Positions 1 to 8,220 of a stretch of 45,582 nt of DNA are shown here, in pieces. Made by a program: the position numbers and the translations under genes. Source of the stretch: Anaerobiospirillum sp. NML120448. GTDB taxonomy: Bacteria > Pseudomonadota > Gammaproteobacteria > Enterobacterales > Succinivibrionaceae. Position 1 is the first letter of the stretch. Each line of letters opens with the position of its first letter. The stretch is taken from contig NZ_JALKIM010000028.1 in assembly GCF_023050945.1 (NCBI RefSeq), forward strand, positions 1 through 45,582, written 5' to 3'. The notes under the pieces were generated by a model, which was given only the letters and a program-made list of their open reading frames with translations, did not search any database and was not told the DNA's origin.

Positions 1-76
1 CAAATCATACACAATCAAGTTCTGTCGCCATATATATTTCATAATGTCAATATTTTTTAGAAAAAAATAATTTTTA

Positions 77-400
77 CTAATTGGCACGATTTTTGTCAAC
101 TAATCCCACAAGATTTTCAATTGATCCTTCAATTGGCTCTAAAGGAAAGTTGTAGTTATCCTCATATTTCAAAAATGAGTTAGGGAAAACATTTTGCAGA
201 ACGCCACTCCAAAGATGATCATCTACTCTTAGCAAGACAGGTACATACATCTTCTTTTTGCCCTCAACGAGAGCTTCGTTTAAAGCATCCATAATTGGCT
301 GGCTGCTAGACATCGGTGGAAAGTATGTACATTCACAGTTGAGGAACTTTGTAAAAGCTTTGGCTAGAGGGGGCATGCTACCCGAATTTTTTGAGGACAT
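77..400 (-). CDS. Truncated DUF4253-like protein, N-terminal part only
   Basis: A 107-residue protein whose N-terminus parallels the 260-residue DUF4253 protein just upstream on the same strand. Both have a P-L-A-[KQ]-A-F start, a C-x-C-x-Y-F-x-P-M segment near residue 25, a Y-V-P-[VM]-L segment, a D-x-x-L-W motif and a D-N-Y-x-F motif. The copy stops where the neighbour continues into the DUF4253 core, so the diagnostic C-P-D and W-W-D parts are absent. A good Shine-Dalgarno (AAGGAG, 8 bases from ATG) supports translation. It is either a real short paralogue or the remains of a duplicated gene that lost its 3' half. No function is claimed beyond the family link. Confidence 0.6.
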   Translation of the reverse strand: MSSKNSGSMPPLAKAFTKFLNCECTYFPPMSSSQPIMDALNEALVEGKKKMYVPVLLRVDDHLWSGVLQNVFPNSFLKYEDNYNFPLEPIEGSIENLVGLVDKNRAN

Positions 401-725
401 TATCCAATCTCCTTGGTTGCTTTAAGCGGCACCTTAATGTGCATATTATTGGAATGTTCACCTAATTATTGAAAAAACAAGATGCATTAAACTGTTAATT
501 AGCACTAACTCACTCGGCATAAACCATTGGATTTAGTAGCTTTGTGCCGCAATTTAGTTGTTCCAAAAATGAGATGAAACTTTCATTATACAGCATCCAT
601 TTTGAGTTTAGTCGATATGGTGTGTTCAGCTCATAGCATAGCTGTGCTGTCTTATAGCTTTGCCTTTAAGGATGGGCATTAGATATAGGTTTGTGGTTTG
701 CCTGATGGTAAAAAGGATACTCAGC
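401..725. other. Intergenic spacer, no gene seen
   Basis: This stretch separates the two DUF4253-type genes. It has no open frame with a ribosome binding site. The promoter of the short paralogue presumably lies in its left part, but no convincing -35/-10 pair was found. Confidence 0.5.
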
Positions 726-1508
726 CTAATCCCACCAGAGGTACCAAAATGTTGACTTGCTTAGGGTATCAGCCAATTGGCCTATGCAATCAAAGTTTTG
801 GTCGCAATCTGGGCAGAAGCCATATAGCTCTACTGCTGTTTTAACGGCATCTTCTGCATTTAGCGGTTGTTCTAATGTAAACTCCAGTTCGTCATGACTT
901 AGAGCGGCTGGGGTTGCTCCATACTTTTCAAACCAGTACTTGCAAAGAGCCATTAAAACTTTAGTGTCTGGGCACTCATTCCAGTTGCCAAAAGGCAAAT
1001 AAGCAAATACTTCATAAGGGTGCTTTACTGGTATTTTCGCAAGTATTACTTCCCTTGTTTCCTTTCCACTATAGTACATTAACGATGAAAAGGTATCAGC
1101 TTCATAGCCATCAGCTACCTTGCCAATTACCTCCTCATCCCACTCAACCTCATCTTCTGCTGCATCCTCCATACGAGAGGAAATCAGGTCTGCAAGCAAC
1201 TCTTTTGGGTCAGGAAGGTTTTCTTTGAGCATAGCGGAGCGATAAGCTAAGACCTTTTCTTTATCAAAACCATAATTATCAGAGCCGTCATTATCAGGGT
1301 CTGAATTAAGTATCAAGCATTCCCATAAGGTTTCATCCACTACTACCAACATAGGAACATAGCCTTTAGCTTTAGCATCACTACAGGCGTTTTCATAAGC
1401 TTTGATTATAGGGCCATCCTCTTTCATTGGAGCAAAATACTCACAAGGACAGTCTAAATAGTCAATAAAAGCTTGGGCTAATGGGCTTATAGTATGTTGA
1501 GTATTCAT
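726..1508 (-). CDS. DUF4253 domain protein, putative immunity protein
   Basis: A 260-residue protein whose C-terminal ~100 residues match DUF4253 by eye. They contain A-Y-L-P-F-G-N-W-N-x-C-P-D, then K-Y-W-x-E-K-Y-G-A, D-x-L-E-F, a Y-G-F-C-P-D segment and the terminal W-Y-L-W-W-D. The N-terminal part (C-P-C-E-Y-F near residue 20) is shared with the short protein downstream. The middle is acidic (E-D-A-A-E-D-E-V-E-W-D-E-E near residue 140). ATG is preceded by a G-rich Shine-Dalgarno (AGGGGA). No signal peptide or membrane segment is visible, so it is probably cytoplasmic. DUF4253 proteins are often found near SUKH-type immunity genes of polymorphic toxin systems. The SUKH gene upstream fits that, but no toxin is in the window, so the immunity role is inference. 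Confidence 0.85.
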   Translation of the reverse strand: MNTQHTISPLAQAFIDYLDCPCEYFAPMKEDGPIIKAYENACSDAKAKGYVPMLVVVDETLWECLILNSDPDNDGSDNYGFDKEKVLAYRSAMLKENLPDPKELLADLISSRMEDAAEDEVEWDEEVIGKVADGYEADTFSSLMYYSGKETREVILAKIPVKHPYEVFAYLPFGNWNECPDTKVLMALCKYWFEKYGATPAALSHDELEFTLEQPLNAEDAVKTAVELYGFCPDCDQNFDCIGQLADTLSKSTFWYLWWD

Positions 1509-1571
1509 GACATTCCCCTATCTTATTTGGCTAATGAACTATGGTGCTGCAATGTAAACAGCACAGCTGAG

Positions 1572-1601
1572 CGTAGCAGAGCACTGCGCTGCACTGCTAC
1601 G
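1572..1601. repeat. GC-rich inverted repeat
   Basis: Arms CGTAGCAG (1572-1579) and CTGCTACG (1594-1601) are perfectly complementary around a 14-base GC-rich loop. The sequence continues with a further GCGTAGCA copy near 1611. It lies about 65 bases upstream of the DUF4253 start and has no T-run, so it could be an operator or leader hairpin rather than a terminator. Confidence 0.45.
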
Positions 1602-1697
1602 AACTACATTGCGTAGCACTTAAGAGCATAGAATCACTGTGTAAAGCAGATTTTGTTTGTATAGGTAGCAGCGGAGTGCACCTATAATGTTGTTTTA

Positions 1698-1724
1698 AAG
1701 CCCCCACTACTCTGGGCTTTTTGG
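1698..1724. terminator. Terminator-like hairpin after the SUKH gene
   Basis: AAAGCCC and GGGCTTT arms flank a short loop. A T-run follows on the plus strand, and the minus strand reads GGGCTTTAAAA. On the minus strand it lies downstream of the SUKH gene and could end that transcript. Confidence 0.45.
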
Positions 1725-1923
1725 TGCTTATATCATAAATGTAAGCTCAAACTTTCACTGACAGGCTGATTGGCTGCCTGAGACATTCAGGTATCATGTT
1801 AGTGGTTTAATTATCAGCTTAAGCATAAGCTGGTTGAGCTCATAAGTGTTTAAGCGGCATTACTTTTAGAGTAGTGAAAGCCATTGATTATTGGTATTCT
1901 TGATACCTGATACTTGCTACTCG

Positions 1924-2583
1924 TTAAATGATATAGTCCTCTAGGTTTTCCTTATCGCTTAGATAAGTAATGAACTCGCTAAGGGATGAGGCTATTTTCA
2001 TAAGGCCAGAGCGTAAAATTTCCTCTGGGCTTTCTTCCCAATCGCCGTAATTGTACTCATAGAAGGCATCTTTGCCATACTCCATGGCATCTCCCATCTC
2101 AAGAGCCATGTAATAATACTTTGATTCAATCACATACACTGAATATTCACCAGTGGCAGATGTCTTTCTGCGCTTTAAACAAAAGATGTTTCTTTCGTAA
2201 GGGTCGGTGCCTAAAGGAATGTAGCCTAATTGCACCAATAAGCGATACCTTGAACAATTCCTTAAATTAGCAGGATCTGAAATGCTGTTGAAGCCAAGGA
2301 AATGTCCCATACTATGATGGCAAGAAAGTAAGTATTGCTTATAAGGTGGAGGTAGCTTAATTTTGTTAACTTTCTCGATTTTGGCAAGAAATTCACTATC
2401 ATAAGTACAAGGGATAAACTTCCAAAGCTCTTTGCCGTCTTTAACTTCGTTCATAGGCTTGTCTTTAGGATCGCCACTTCTATAAGTGAAATCATCGTCA
2501 AAGGTTTCAGCAAGGGTTTGATAAAGTTTTTCTAAGGCCTTTCGGTAATCAAAATTGGCATTCACAGATTTTTTAATGGGCAT
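1924..2583 (-). CDS. SMI1/KNR4 (SUKH) family protein, putative immunity protein
   Basis: A 219-residue protein with the SUKH pattern. Residues ~60-90 hold a helix ending in I-K-L-P-P-P-Y-K-Q-Y-L-L, the 'LP..Y..FL' signature near the start of SMI1/KNR4 domains. This is followed by G-F-N-S-I-S-D, Y-I-P-L-G-T-D, an I-F-C-L strand, a V-Y-V-I strand and a terminal F-I-T-Y-L helix. Length and order fit single-domain SUKH proteins. AAGGAA lies 6 bases from the ATG. SUKH proteins are known as immunity partners of contact-dependent or polymorphic toxins. Here it stands next to DUF4253 genes without a toxin, so it may be an orphan immunity gene. Other SUKH roles cannot be excluded. Confidence 0.8.
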   Translation of the reverse strand: MPIKKSVNANFDYRKALEKLYQTLAETFDDDFTYRSGDPKDKPMNEVKDGKELWKFIPCTYDSEFLAKIEKVNKIKLPPPYKQYLLSCHHSMGHFLGFNSISDPANLRNCSRYRLLVQLGYIPLGTDPYERNIFCLKRRKTSATGEYSVYVIESKYYYMALEMGDAMEYGKDAFYEYNYGDWEESPEEILRSGLMKIASSLSEFITYLSDKENLEDYII

Positions 2584-3413
2584 TGTATGTTCCTTCTTAT
2601 ACCAGATAGTTTCATGCTTACCACACTACTTTATAGTTAAGTTAGTGTCAAACCATTAATACTTAAGTTCTGATTCAACTCAATAAGTTTATGCCTTGGG
2701 GTTGCGCTTCTACTTTGTTTATATAGTTTGCAAACAAAAAGACACATACAAGCACATGGGCACTGTGGACAATCTTAAGGTAATTTAGGTACTTTTATCC
2801 AGCACTAATTAATGGCTCCGAGAGTTAACTATGTGCTTGGCTAAGGAATGATTACCTTTTTACCTTTTGGGGTTGCAACCATTTTTAGTTTCAAGATAAA
2901 ACATAAGAGCTTGCCATTAAGTTATGCTGCTATATCAGCCCCATTGATTATGACTTTATAGCCTGTAAGCTGCTGTTTGGAGAATGCTGTGCAATATGGG
3001 GTTGTCTAGAGAGACTTATTAGCATAGTTGTGCTTGTGTTTGTGTTTGTGTTTGGCGGTATGCAATATGAAGGTTGATATCTTTGTAAATACAGATGGCC
3101 CTATTTTGTGTATTTAGTTAATAAGAAAATCTTAATATTGAAGTTGGTTGATAATACTTTTTGAGAAATTGCAAAAGATTTTTATCTAGTTTGTGATTTT
3201 GCTCAAATACCGCATTGCAATTAGCAAGCTGCATGTCTTAAAATTGTACGATCCACCATGATATTGATCTTTAGTTAAGATTGGTGCGTAATTCACTATC
3301 AATCTGCGTGTGGCATCAGATTGAATGAGTTAATCAAATAATCTTTATTAGTTGTTGAACAATGATCTTAAGGGAACCCCACCTTAAGAGTTAGGGCATC
3401 CTAAGGCTTTTTT
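2584..3413. other. Divergent intergenic region upstream of first autotransporter
   Basis: This ~830-base AT-rich region lies between the minus-strand SUKH gene and the plus-strand autotransporter, so it should carry promoters for both. It contains a short TTTGTG microsatellite near 3035-3053 and the paired hairpins at 3367-3404. No coding frame is supported. Confidence 0.5.
3367..3406 (+). promoter_or_regulatory. Two adjacent leader hairpins, second one covering the Shine-Dalgarno
   Basis: The first stem is CTTAAGG (3367-3373) with CCTTAAG (3382-3388). The second is TTAGG (3391-3395) with CCTAA (3400-3404). The AAGG Shine-Dalgarno (3403-3406) overlaps the second stem, 7 bases from the ATG at 3414. 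Such an arrangement could limit ribosome access; the regulatory role is inferred. Confidence 0.5.
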
Positions 3414-6400
3414 ATGATTTCCAAGACTAGAACAGAAAGACGAGCTTCCTTAATCTCACTCCCTTTAATGGTAAAGCCATGGCTTTTGGTTTTACCATCT
3501 CTAGTTCTCTTTCCTATTCATGATGCTCATGCCAATCATATGAACACTTCCAATCACTGGATCAAAGACTATCTTGACTTTGCACAGAATAAAGGCATGT
3601 TTAAACGTGGAGCAACTAACTTAGTTTTAATGCGTAAGGATGGAACAGAGTTAGTCTTACCTAATGTTCCATTTCCTGATTTTAGTGTAGTTACCAATCA
3701 GGGCTCAGCTACCTCTATTGGAGGAGCTTATATGGTAACTGCTACTCATAATAAAAAGTATGGTCCTTGGCATGCATCTGTAGGCACTCCTGCGTTTGGA
3801 AAAACCACTTATCAAACATTAGACTCAAGTCCAAATGACTATGTTCATGCAGGACAAGACTTTTCTGTTGTACGTTTAAACAAATTCGTGGTTGAAACCA
3901 CAGGTGTGCCAAGAGGTATTGATACAACTCTAACTGAAAAAGAGTTTATTGACCGCTATGGCGTTGAGTATAACGGAAAAAAGCAGGTTGTTGCTTACCG
4001 TGCAGGCTCTGGTGTACTAAACGTATCATGGGGCGATGGTAGAATTAACTATAAAGATATTTCATATAAACCTGAGTTATTGAGTGGTTCACTTTTTACC
4101 TATTATTTCAACTACAAAACCAATTTAATTAGTTTTAAGCAATTAACTTCTTTTGTCAATGAAACAACTACAGGTGACAGTGGATCAGGTATTTTAGTTT
4201 GGGATAATCAGAATAAAGAATGGGTTATAGCTGGAGCTCTAAATGGTATTGCATGGGGCTCAAGCTCAGGTACATTTTTCCAATATGCCACATGGAACCA
4301 AAAGGCTGTTGATACTTTAAAAGATCGCTTTACCCATAAGATTGCCCTTGATAGAGGTTCTTTAACCTTTGACGGTACAAACAAAAATCAATACCAAATC
4401 AATCAAGGCCCTAGTGAGCAATTTGCAGACCGTAAAGACCTGTCATTTACTGGTGGCGGTACTATCACTTTGAACCAAAACCTAAATTTAGGTGTTGGCG
4501 GCCTGATTTTTGATGAGAACAAGACTTATACTGTAAATGGCGACTATACTTTTACTGATAAAGATAACCATGTAATTAAAGATAAATACTCCTTTAAGGG
4601 AGCGGGCGTTGATATTGGTAAGGGCACTACCGTTAATTGGAATATCAAAGGTGTTGCTAATGACGACCTTCATAAGATTGGTGAAGGCACCTTAGATGTT
4701 AAGGTTGCTCAAGGCAATAAGCTCAAAGTTGGTAATGGCACAGTTATCTTAAGAGATGCTAAAACCTTTGAAAACATCTATATGGCTAATGGTAAAGCAA
4801 CCATTAAGCTAGAGCACGCTGATGCGCTTAATAAAGATGAGAAGATGACGGGCATCTACTTTGCTCGTTATGGTGGTACTTTAGATCTCAATGGATACTC
4901 TCAAACTTTTAAACGTATTGGTGCCTCCGATGAGGGCGCAATTATTACTAATAGTAATAATAAAATAGCAGATGTGAACTTTGCTGTGCCTTGGAAGTAC
5001 GCCTACCACGGTCAATTTACTGGCAATTTAAATGTTAACCACAAGTATGACTCTGAGGCTGATAGTGCTACAAAGCATAAGGATCGCCATCTTATTTTAG
5101 ATGGTGGTATGTCGATTTCTGGTGAGGTGTCAGTTAAAAACTCCAAGATGACTATGCAGGGTCTACCTGTTGGCCACTCTACTTTCGGCGAGGCCAAATG
5201 TGGCAACCCACCTGTTTTCCCATGTTATAGAGACTATGTTGCTGATATTAAAAATAAAGAAAATGCGGTAAACAATAAATATGGCACTCATTATAAGTCC
5301 GTTAATGAGAAAAACTCTTTTGACCAGCCAGATTGGGAGACTCGTACCTATAAGTTTAAGAACCTCAATGTAGAAAACTCTGAGGTGGCTGTTGGTCGTA
5401 ATACTCATCTTTACACTGACATTAATGCCAAAAATTCTTCTATAACTTTCGGCGGTAACACCACTATCTATCGTGACGGCTACGCTGGCGACAACGTTAC
5501 TGGTTTTGACTTTAGACAAGATCTTAAAGAGGGTAAGTCAGATCAAAATGGCACCATCTATTATGAAGGCCATATTGACGCTGAAAAGTCTAATATTACC
5601 AGCAGTATTCCTGTAATGGCTGCTAGCTTTGACCTTAAAGATGGTTCTAAGTTTGAGAGTACTGACAAGAATAGCATAACTCGTATTCTTGATAAGGGTA
5701 TTAAGGTTGAAGATAAGTCTACCTTAGTGCTTGGCAACATCGTTGTTCAAGACACCAACCAGCCTATTACTATTACTAAGTCAGATGACTCAGTCGTTTC
5801 TGTTGAGAATGTTGAAGCTCGTGGTGCTGCTATTCAGCTGCCTGGTGATGTAGTCAATGGCAAGCTTATCGCTTATAAAGATGGCTCTATCACTGTTGAT
5901 AAATGGGTGCTTAACAATAGTAATTTAGCTACTACTGATAATGGTATTATTAATATTGCTAATTTAGAGACTTATGGTCAGCAAGTTGCCGATGCTAATA
6001 TTTCCATTAGTGAACATCTTTATATGGGCGATATTAACCCTAGGAGCAATCATAATGGCTCATCTGAGTGGATTGGTCTTAGTGTTAATACCTTAACCTT
6101 GCAGCAAAATGCTGAGGTAAAAGCTCAGATTTCTAACGATTATATGTCTCTTAGAAACCTTGAGTTTAATAAGGATCATACTCTGGTTAAGGCTTTAACC
6201 TTGAATGATTATCGTAAAAACAAAGATATTATCTTTGATTTACAAGGTAATGATGTAAATGTAATTAGTCAGATTAAGGATAATACTATTCTATTCTCTT
6301 TTACTACTGACACCCCACATCCTAACCCTGACGATCAATCAAAGCCTAACCCAGATAATGGCCCTGGTGCAGGCTCTGGTTCGGGCTCTAAACCATTACC

Positions 6401-7574
6401 AGATGCTCTTAATACCCCAGTAGGTCAGGCATTCTTAACAAGCGGACTACATCCTAATGGTAAGGATATTCTTATTTCCGTTTTAGACCATAACTATCAA
6501 GGAGGTTTAGCTTATCAGGAAGTAGCTATCAAAGATGCTCTTTCTATGGATAATATTGAGGCAGGTGTACAGGCATTAAACAACATTGTGATTCGTACAG
6601 AGTCAATGTACGACAAAACTGCCAAGGTAATTCGTAATGAGACCATGGTTAAGCCAATCAAAAATGTAGTTGATGCACGTTTAGCAGCTTTACGTCGTTC
6701 TATACGTCGTCAGGTTAACTACTATCAACCTGTTGCCTCTGTAGTTCATTCCCCTATTTTCTCAAAAAGCCAAAAAGAGTCTTTTTTAAATCAAAGTCTC
6801 TATGTTGATGTGGGTGTTGGCTACGAGAAAGACGACGGACTTAAAGAACATGTAATAAGCTCTAACTTAGGTTATGACCGAGTATTACGCATTGATAATA
6901 AACGCATGGTATTAGGCGGTACATTTAGCGTTACTAAGCTTGACCGTGATGACAATGGTGCTAAAGACGATGCCATTATGCATTCTCTTACTGGCTATTT
7001 ATCATTAGAGCAAAAAGAAGGCTTTGAGCTCCAAAGTTACTTAACTGCTGGCTATATGACCAATGAGCGCACCTTTATGCCTGAGATTTCCATTGGTGAG
7101 CAAAAGTTTGATGAAGATAGCTGGTTGCTTATGAGCAGTAATTACTTTAAGTACCACTTCCGCGAGGGCCAGTTCAGTATCAAACCTATGATTATTGCAG
7201 ATTTAGGTTGGACTAGAACCTCTAGCAGTGAGTCAGATTATTTAAAGCGTGACTCCTTAACCGATATTACCCTGGATTTGGGCTTAGGCTTAGAGGTTGA
7301 GGGCTCTCAAGATAGTATTGGCTACCTATTCCAAGTAACTGCTACCAGAAATGTTTGGAGCAGCGCTGATGAGATTGGTATTAATCTTAAAAATGCTGAC
7401 GGCTATATCTCTTATGGTCTAGGCAAGCGAGATGATATTAGATTTGCAGGTAATATGATGATTACCAAGCACTTTACGCATGGTATTACTATGGACTTAG
7501 GTACTGGTGTATCAGCTACCGATAAAGGTGCTTTAGGTGTGAATGCTAATGCCCGCTTACGCAGGTCATTCTAA
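3414..7574 (+). CDS. S6-family serine protease autotransporter (SPATE-like), copy 1
   Basis: A 1386-residue type Va autotransporter. Residues 1-40 form a signal peptide ending A-H-A, with cleavage likely before N41. A trypsin-like S6 peptidase domain follows, with predicted triad H112 (T-A-T-H-N-K-K), D149 (Q-D-F-S-V-V) and S256 (T-G-D-S-G-S-G). A long beta-helical passenger follows, including the SPATE-typical segment G-G-T-L-D-L-N-G-Y near residue 490. A Pro/Gly/Ser-rich linker lies around 965-1000, then a helix with N1056-N1057, comparable to the Asn-Asn processing site of SPATEs. A C-terminal beta-barrel of ~260 residues ends in Phe. The product should be secreted through the outer membrane and act on host or competitor proteins; the substrate is unknown. 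It is paralogous to the next gene and ends in its own terminator. Confidence 0.95.
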   Translation: MISKTRTERRASLISLPLMVKPWLLVLPSLVLFPIHDAHANHMNTSNHWIKDYLDFAQNKGMFKRGATNLVLMRKDGTELVLPNVPFPDFSVVTNQGSATSIGGAYMVTATHNKKYGPWHASVGTPAFGKTTYQTLDSSPNDYVHAGQDFSVVRLNKFVVETTGVPRGIDTTLTEKEFIDRYGVEYNGKKQVVAYRAGSGVLNVSWGDGRINYKDISYKPELLSGSLFTYYFNYKTNLISFKQLTSFVNETTTGDSGSGILVWDNQNKEWVIAGALNGIAWGSSSGTFFQYATWNQKAVDTLKDRFTHKIALDRGSLTFDGTNKNQYQINQGPSEQFADRKDLSFTGGGTITLNQNLNLGVGGLIFDENKTYTVNGDYTFTDKDNHVIKDKYSFKGAGVDIGKGTTVNWNIKGVANDDLHKIGEGTLDVKVAQGNKLKVGNGTVILRDAKTFENIYMANGKATIKLEHADALNKDEKMTGIYFARYGGTLDLNGYSQTFKRIGASDEGAIITNSNNKIADVNFAVPWKYAYHGQFTGNLNVNHKYDSEADSATKHKDRHLILDGGMSISGEVSVKNSKMTMQGLPVGHSTFGEAKCGNPPVFPCYRDYVADIKNKENAVNNKYGTHYKSVNEKNSFDQPDWETRTYKFKNLNVENSEVAVGRNTHLYTDINAKNSSITFGGNTTIYRDGYAGDNVTGFDFRQDLKEGKSDQNGTIYYEGHIDAEKSNITSSIPVMAASFDLKDGSKFESTDKNSITRILDKGIKVEDKSTLVLGNIVVQDTNQPITITKSDDSVVSVENVEARGAAIQLPGDVVNGKLIAYKDGSITVDKWVLNNSNLATTDNGIINIANLETYGQQVADANISISEHLYMGDINPRSNHNGSSEWIGLSVNTLTLQQNAEVKAQISNDYMSLRNLEFNKDHTLVKALTLNDYRKNKDIIFDLQGNDVNVISQIKDNTILFSFTTDTPHPNPDDQSKPNPDNGPGAGSGSGSKPLPDALNTPVGQAFLTSGLHPNGKDILISVLDHNYQGGLAYQEVAIKDALSMDNIEAGVQALNNIVIRTESMYDKTAKVIRNETMVKPIKNVVDARLAALRRSIRRQVNYYQPVASVVHSPIFSKSQKESFLNQSLYVDVGVGYEKDDGLKEHVISSNLGYDRVLRIDNKRMVLGGTFSVTKLDRDDNGAKDDAIMHSLTGYLSLEQKEGFELQSYLTAGYMTNERTFMPEISIGEQKFDEDSWLLMSSNYFKYHFREGQFSIKPMIIADLGWTRTSSSESDYLKRDSLTDITLDLGLGLEVEGSQDSIGYLFQVTATRNVWSSADEIGINLKNADGYISYGLGKRDDIRFAGNMMITKHFTHGITMDLGTGVSATDKGALGVNANARLRRSF

Positions 7575-7597
7575 GTAATAGCTAAAACTCACAAATC

Positions 7598-7632
7598 AAA
7601 AAAGGCTTAAGCTTACCGCTTAGGCCTTTTTA
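7598..7632 (+). terminator. Rho-independent terminator after autotransporter 1
   Basis: AAAAAAGGCTTAAGC pairs with GCTTAGGCCTTTTT around a short loop, allowing one G-U pair, and a T-run follows. It lies about 25 bases after the stop. Confidence 0.85.
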
Positions 7633-8220
7633 GTCTTGACCAAACGAAGAAAATCTACCCACCCTAATTACCCTGCCGCATAAAGGCTTATGTGCGGTAA
7701 TGTACCTTTCAGCGAATAGTTTCTTTAAAGTACTTGAAGGCCTTTATCTTAATTAGATAGCTAAATGCATCATTACAATCTGCTATTAGTTTATTAGGGA
7801 TAAATATGCAAGCATCTTAGAAGTTTTTATCAGTAAAATAAGAATTTTTCTAATATTTTGAGCGCAACACCTTAACCTATTCATACGTATTGGTTAAAAT
7901 GCCATAATAAGGTGCAAATTGCACTACATAAGGAACAGCTACCAAGCCTATGCACTTTTAACTGACCATTGCATAATGTTGAAATTTATTTTCTTGGTTG
8001 CTGTTTTTTTATGTTCTCTGGTTACCAACTTTACAGACTCGCAAGACAATTTGCTCATAAGAAGCTTACTTGGTAATAATTTGCTTTATTAATTTTATCA
8101 AGAACTCCCTCACATGTATTTTTTTATGGGCTGAGACTATAACAAACTTGTTCTTTGGGTATGCTTGTAGTTCACTAACGAAATTGTCTCTGCTGTGTCT
8201 TAATCTTATTAGGCAAAAAA
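7633..8220. other. Spacer between the two autotransporters
   Basis: About 590 AT-rich bases with no supported gene. A terminator at the left edge and the length suggest the second autotransporter has its own promoter here. An eight-T run near 8003 precedes a 21-codon frame without a ribosome binding site, which I do not count as a gene. Confidence 0.5.

Larger units (their letters stand above)
1509..1923. other. Spacer between SUKH and DUF4253 genes
   Basis: No coding frame is supported. The stretch contains a GC-rich inverted repeat at 1572-1601 and a terminator-like hairpin at 1698-1724, listed separately. Confidence 0.5.
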
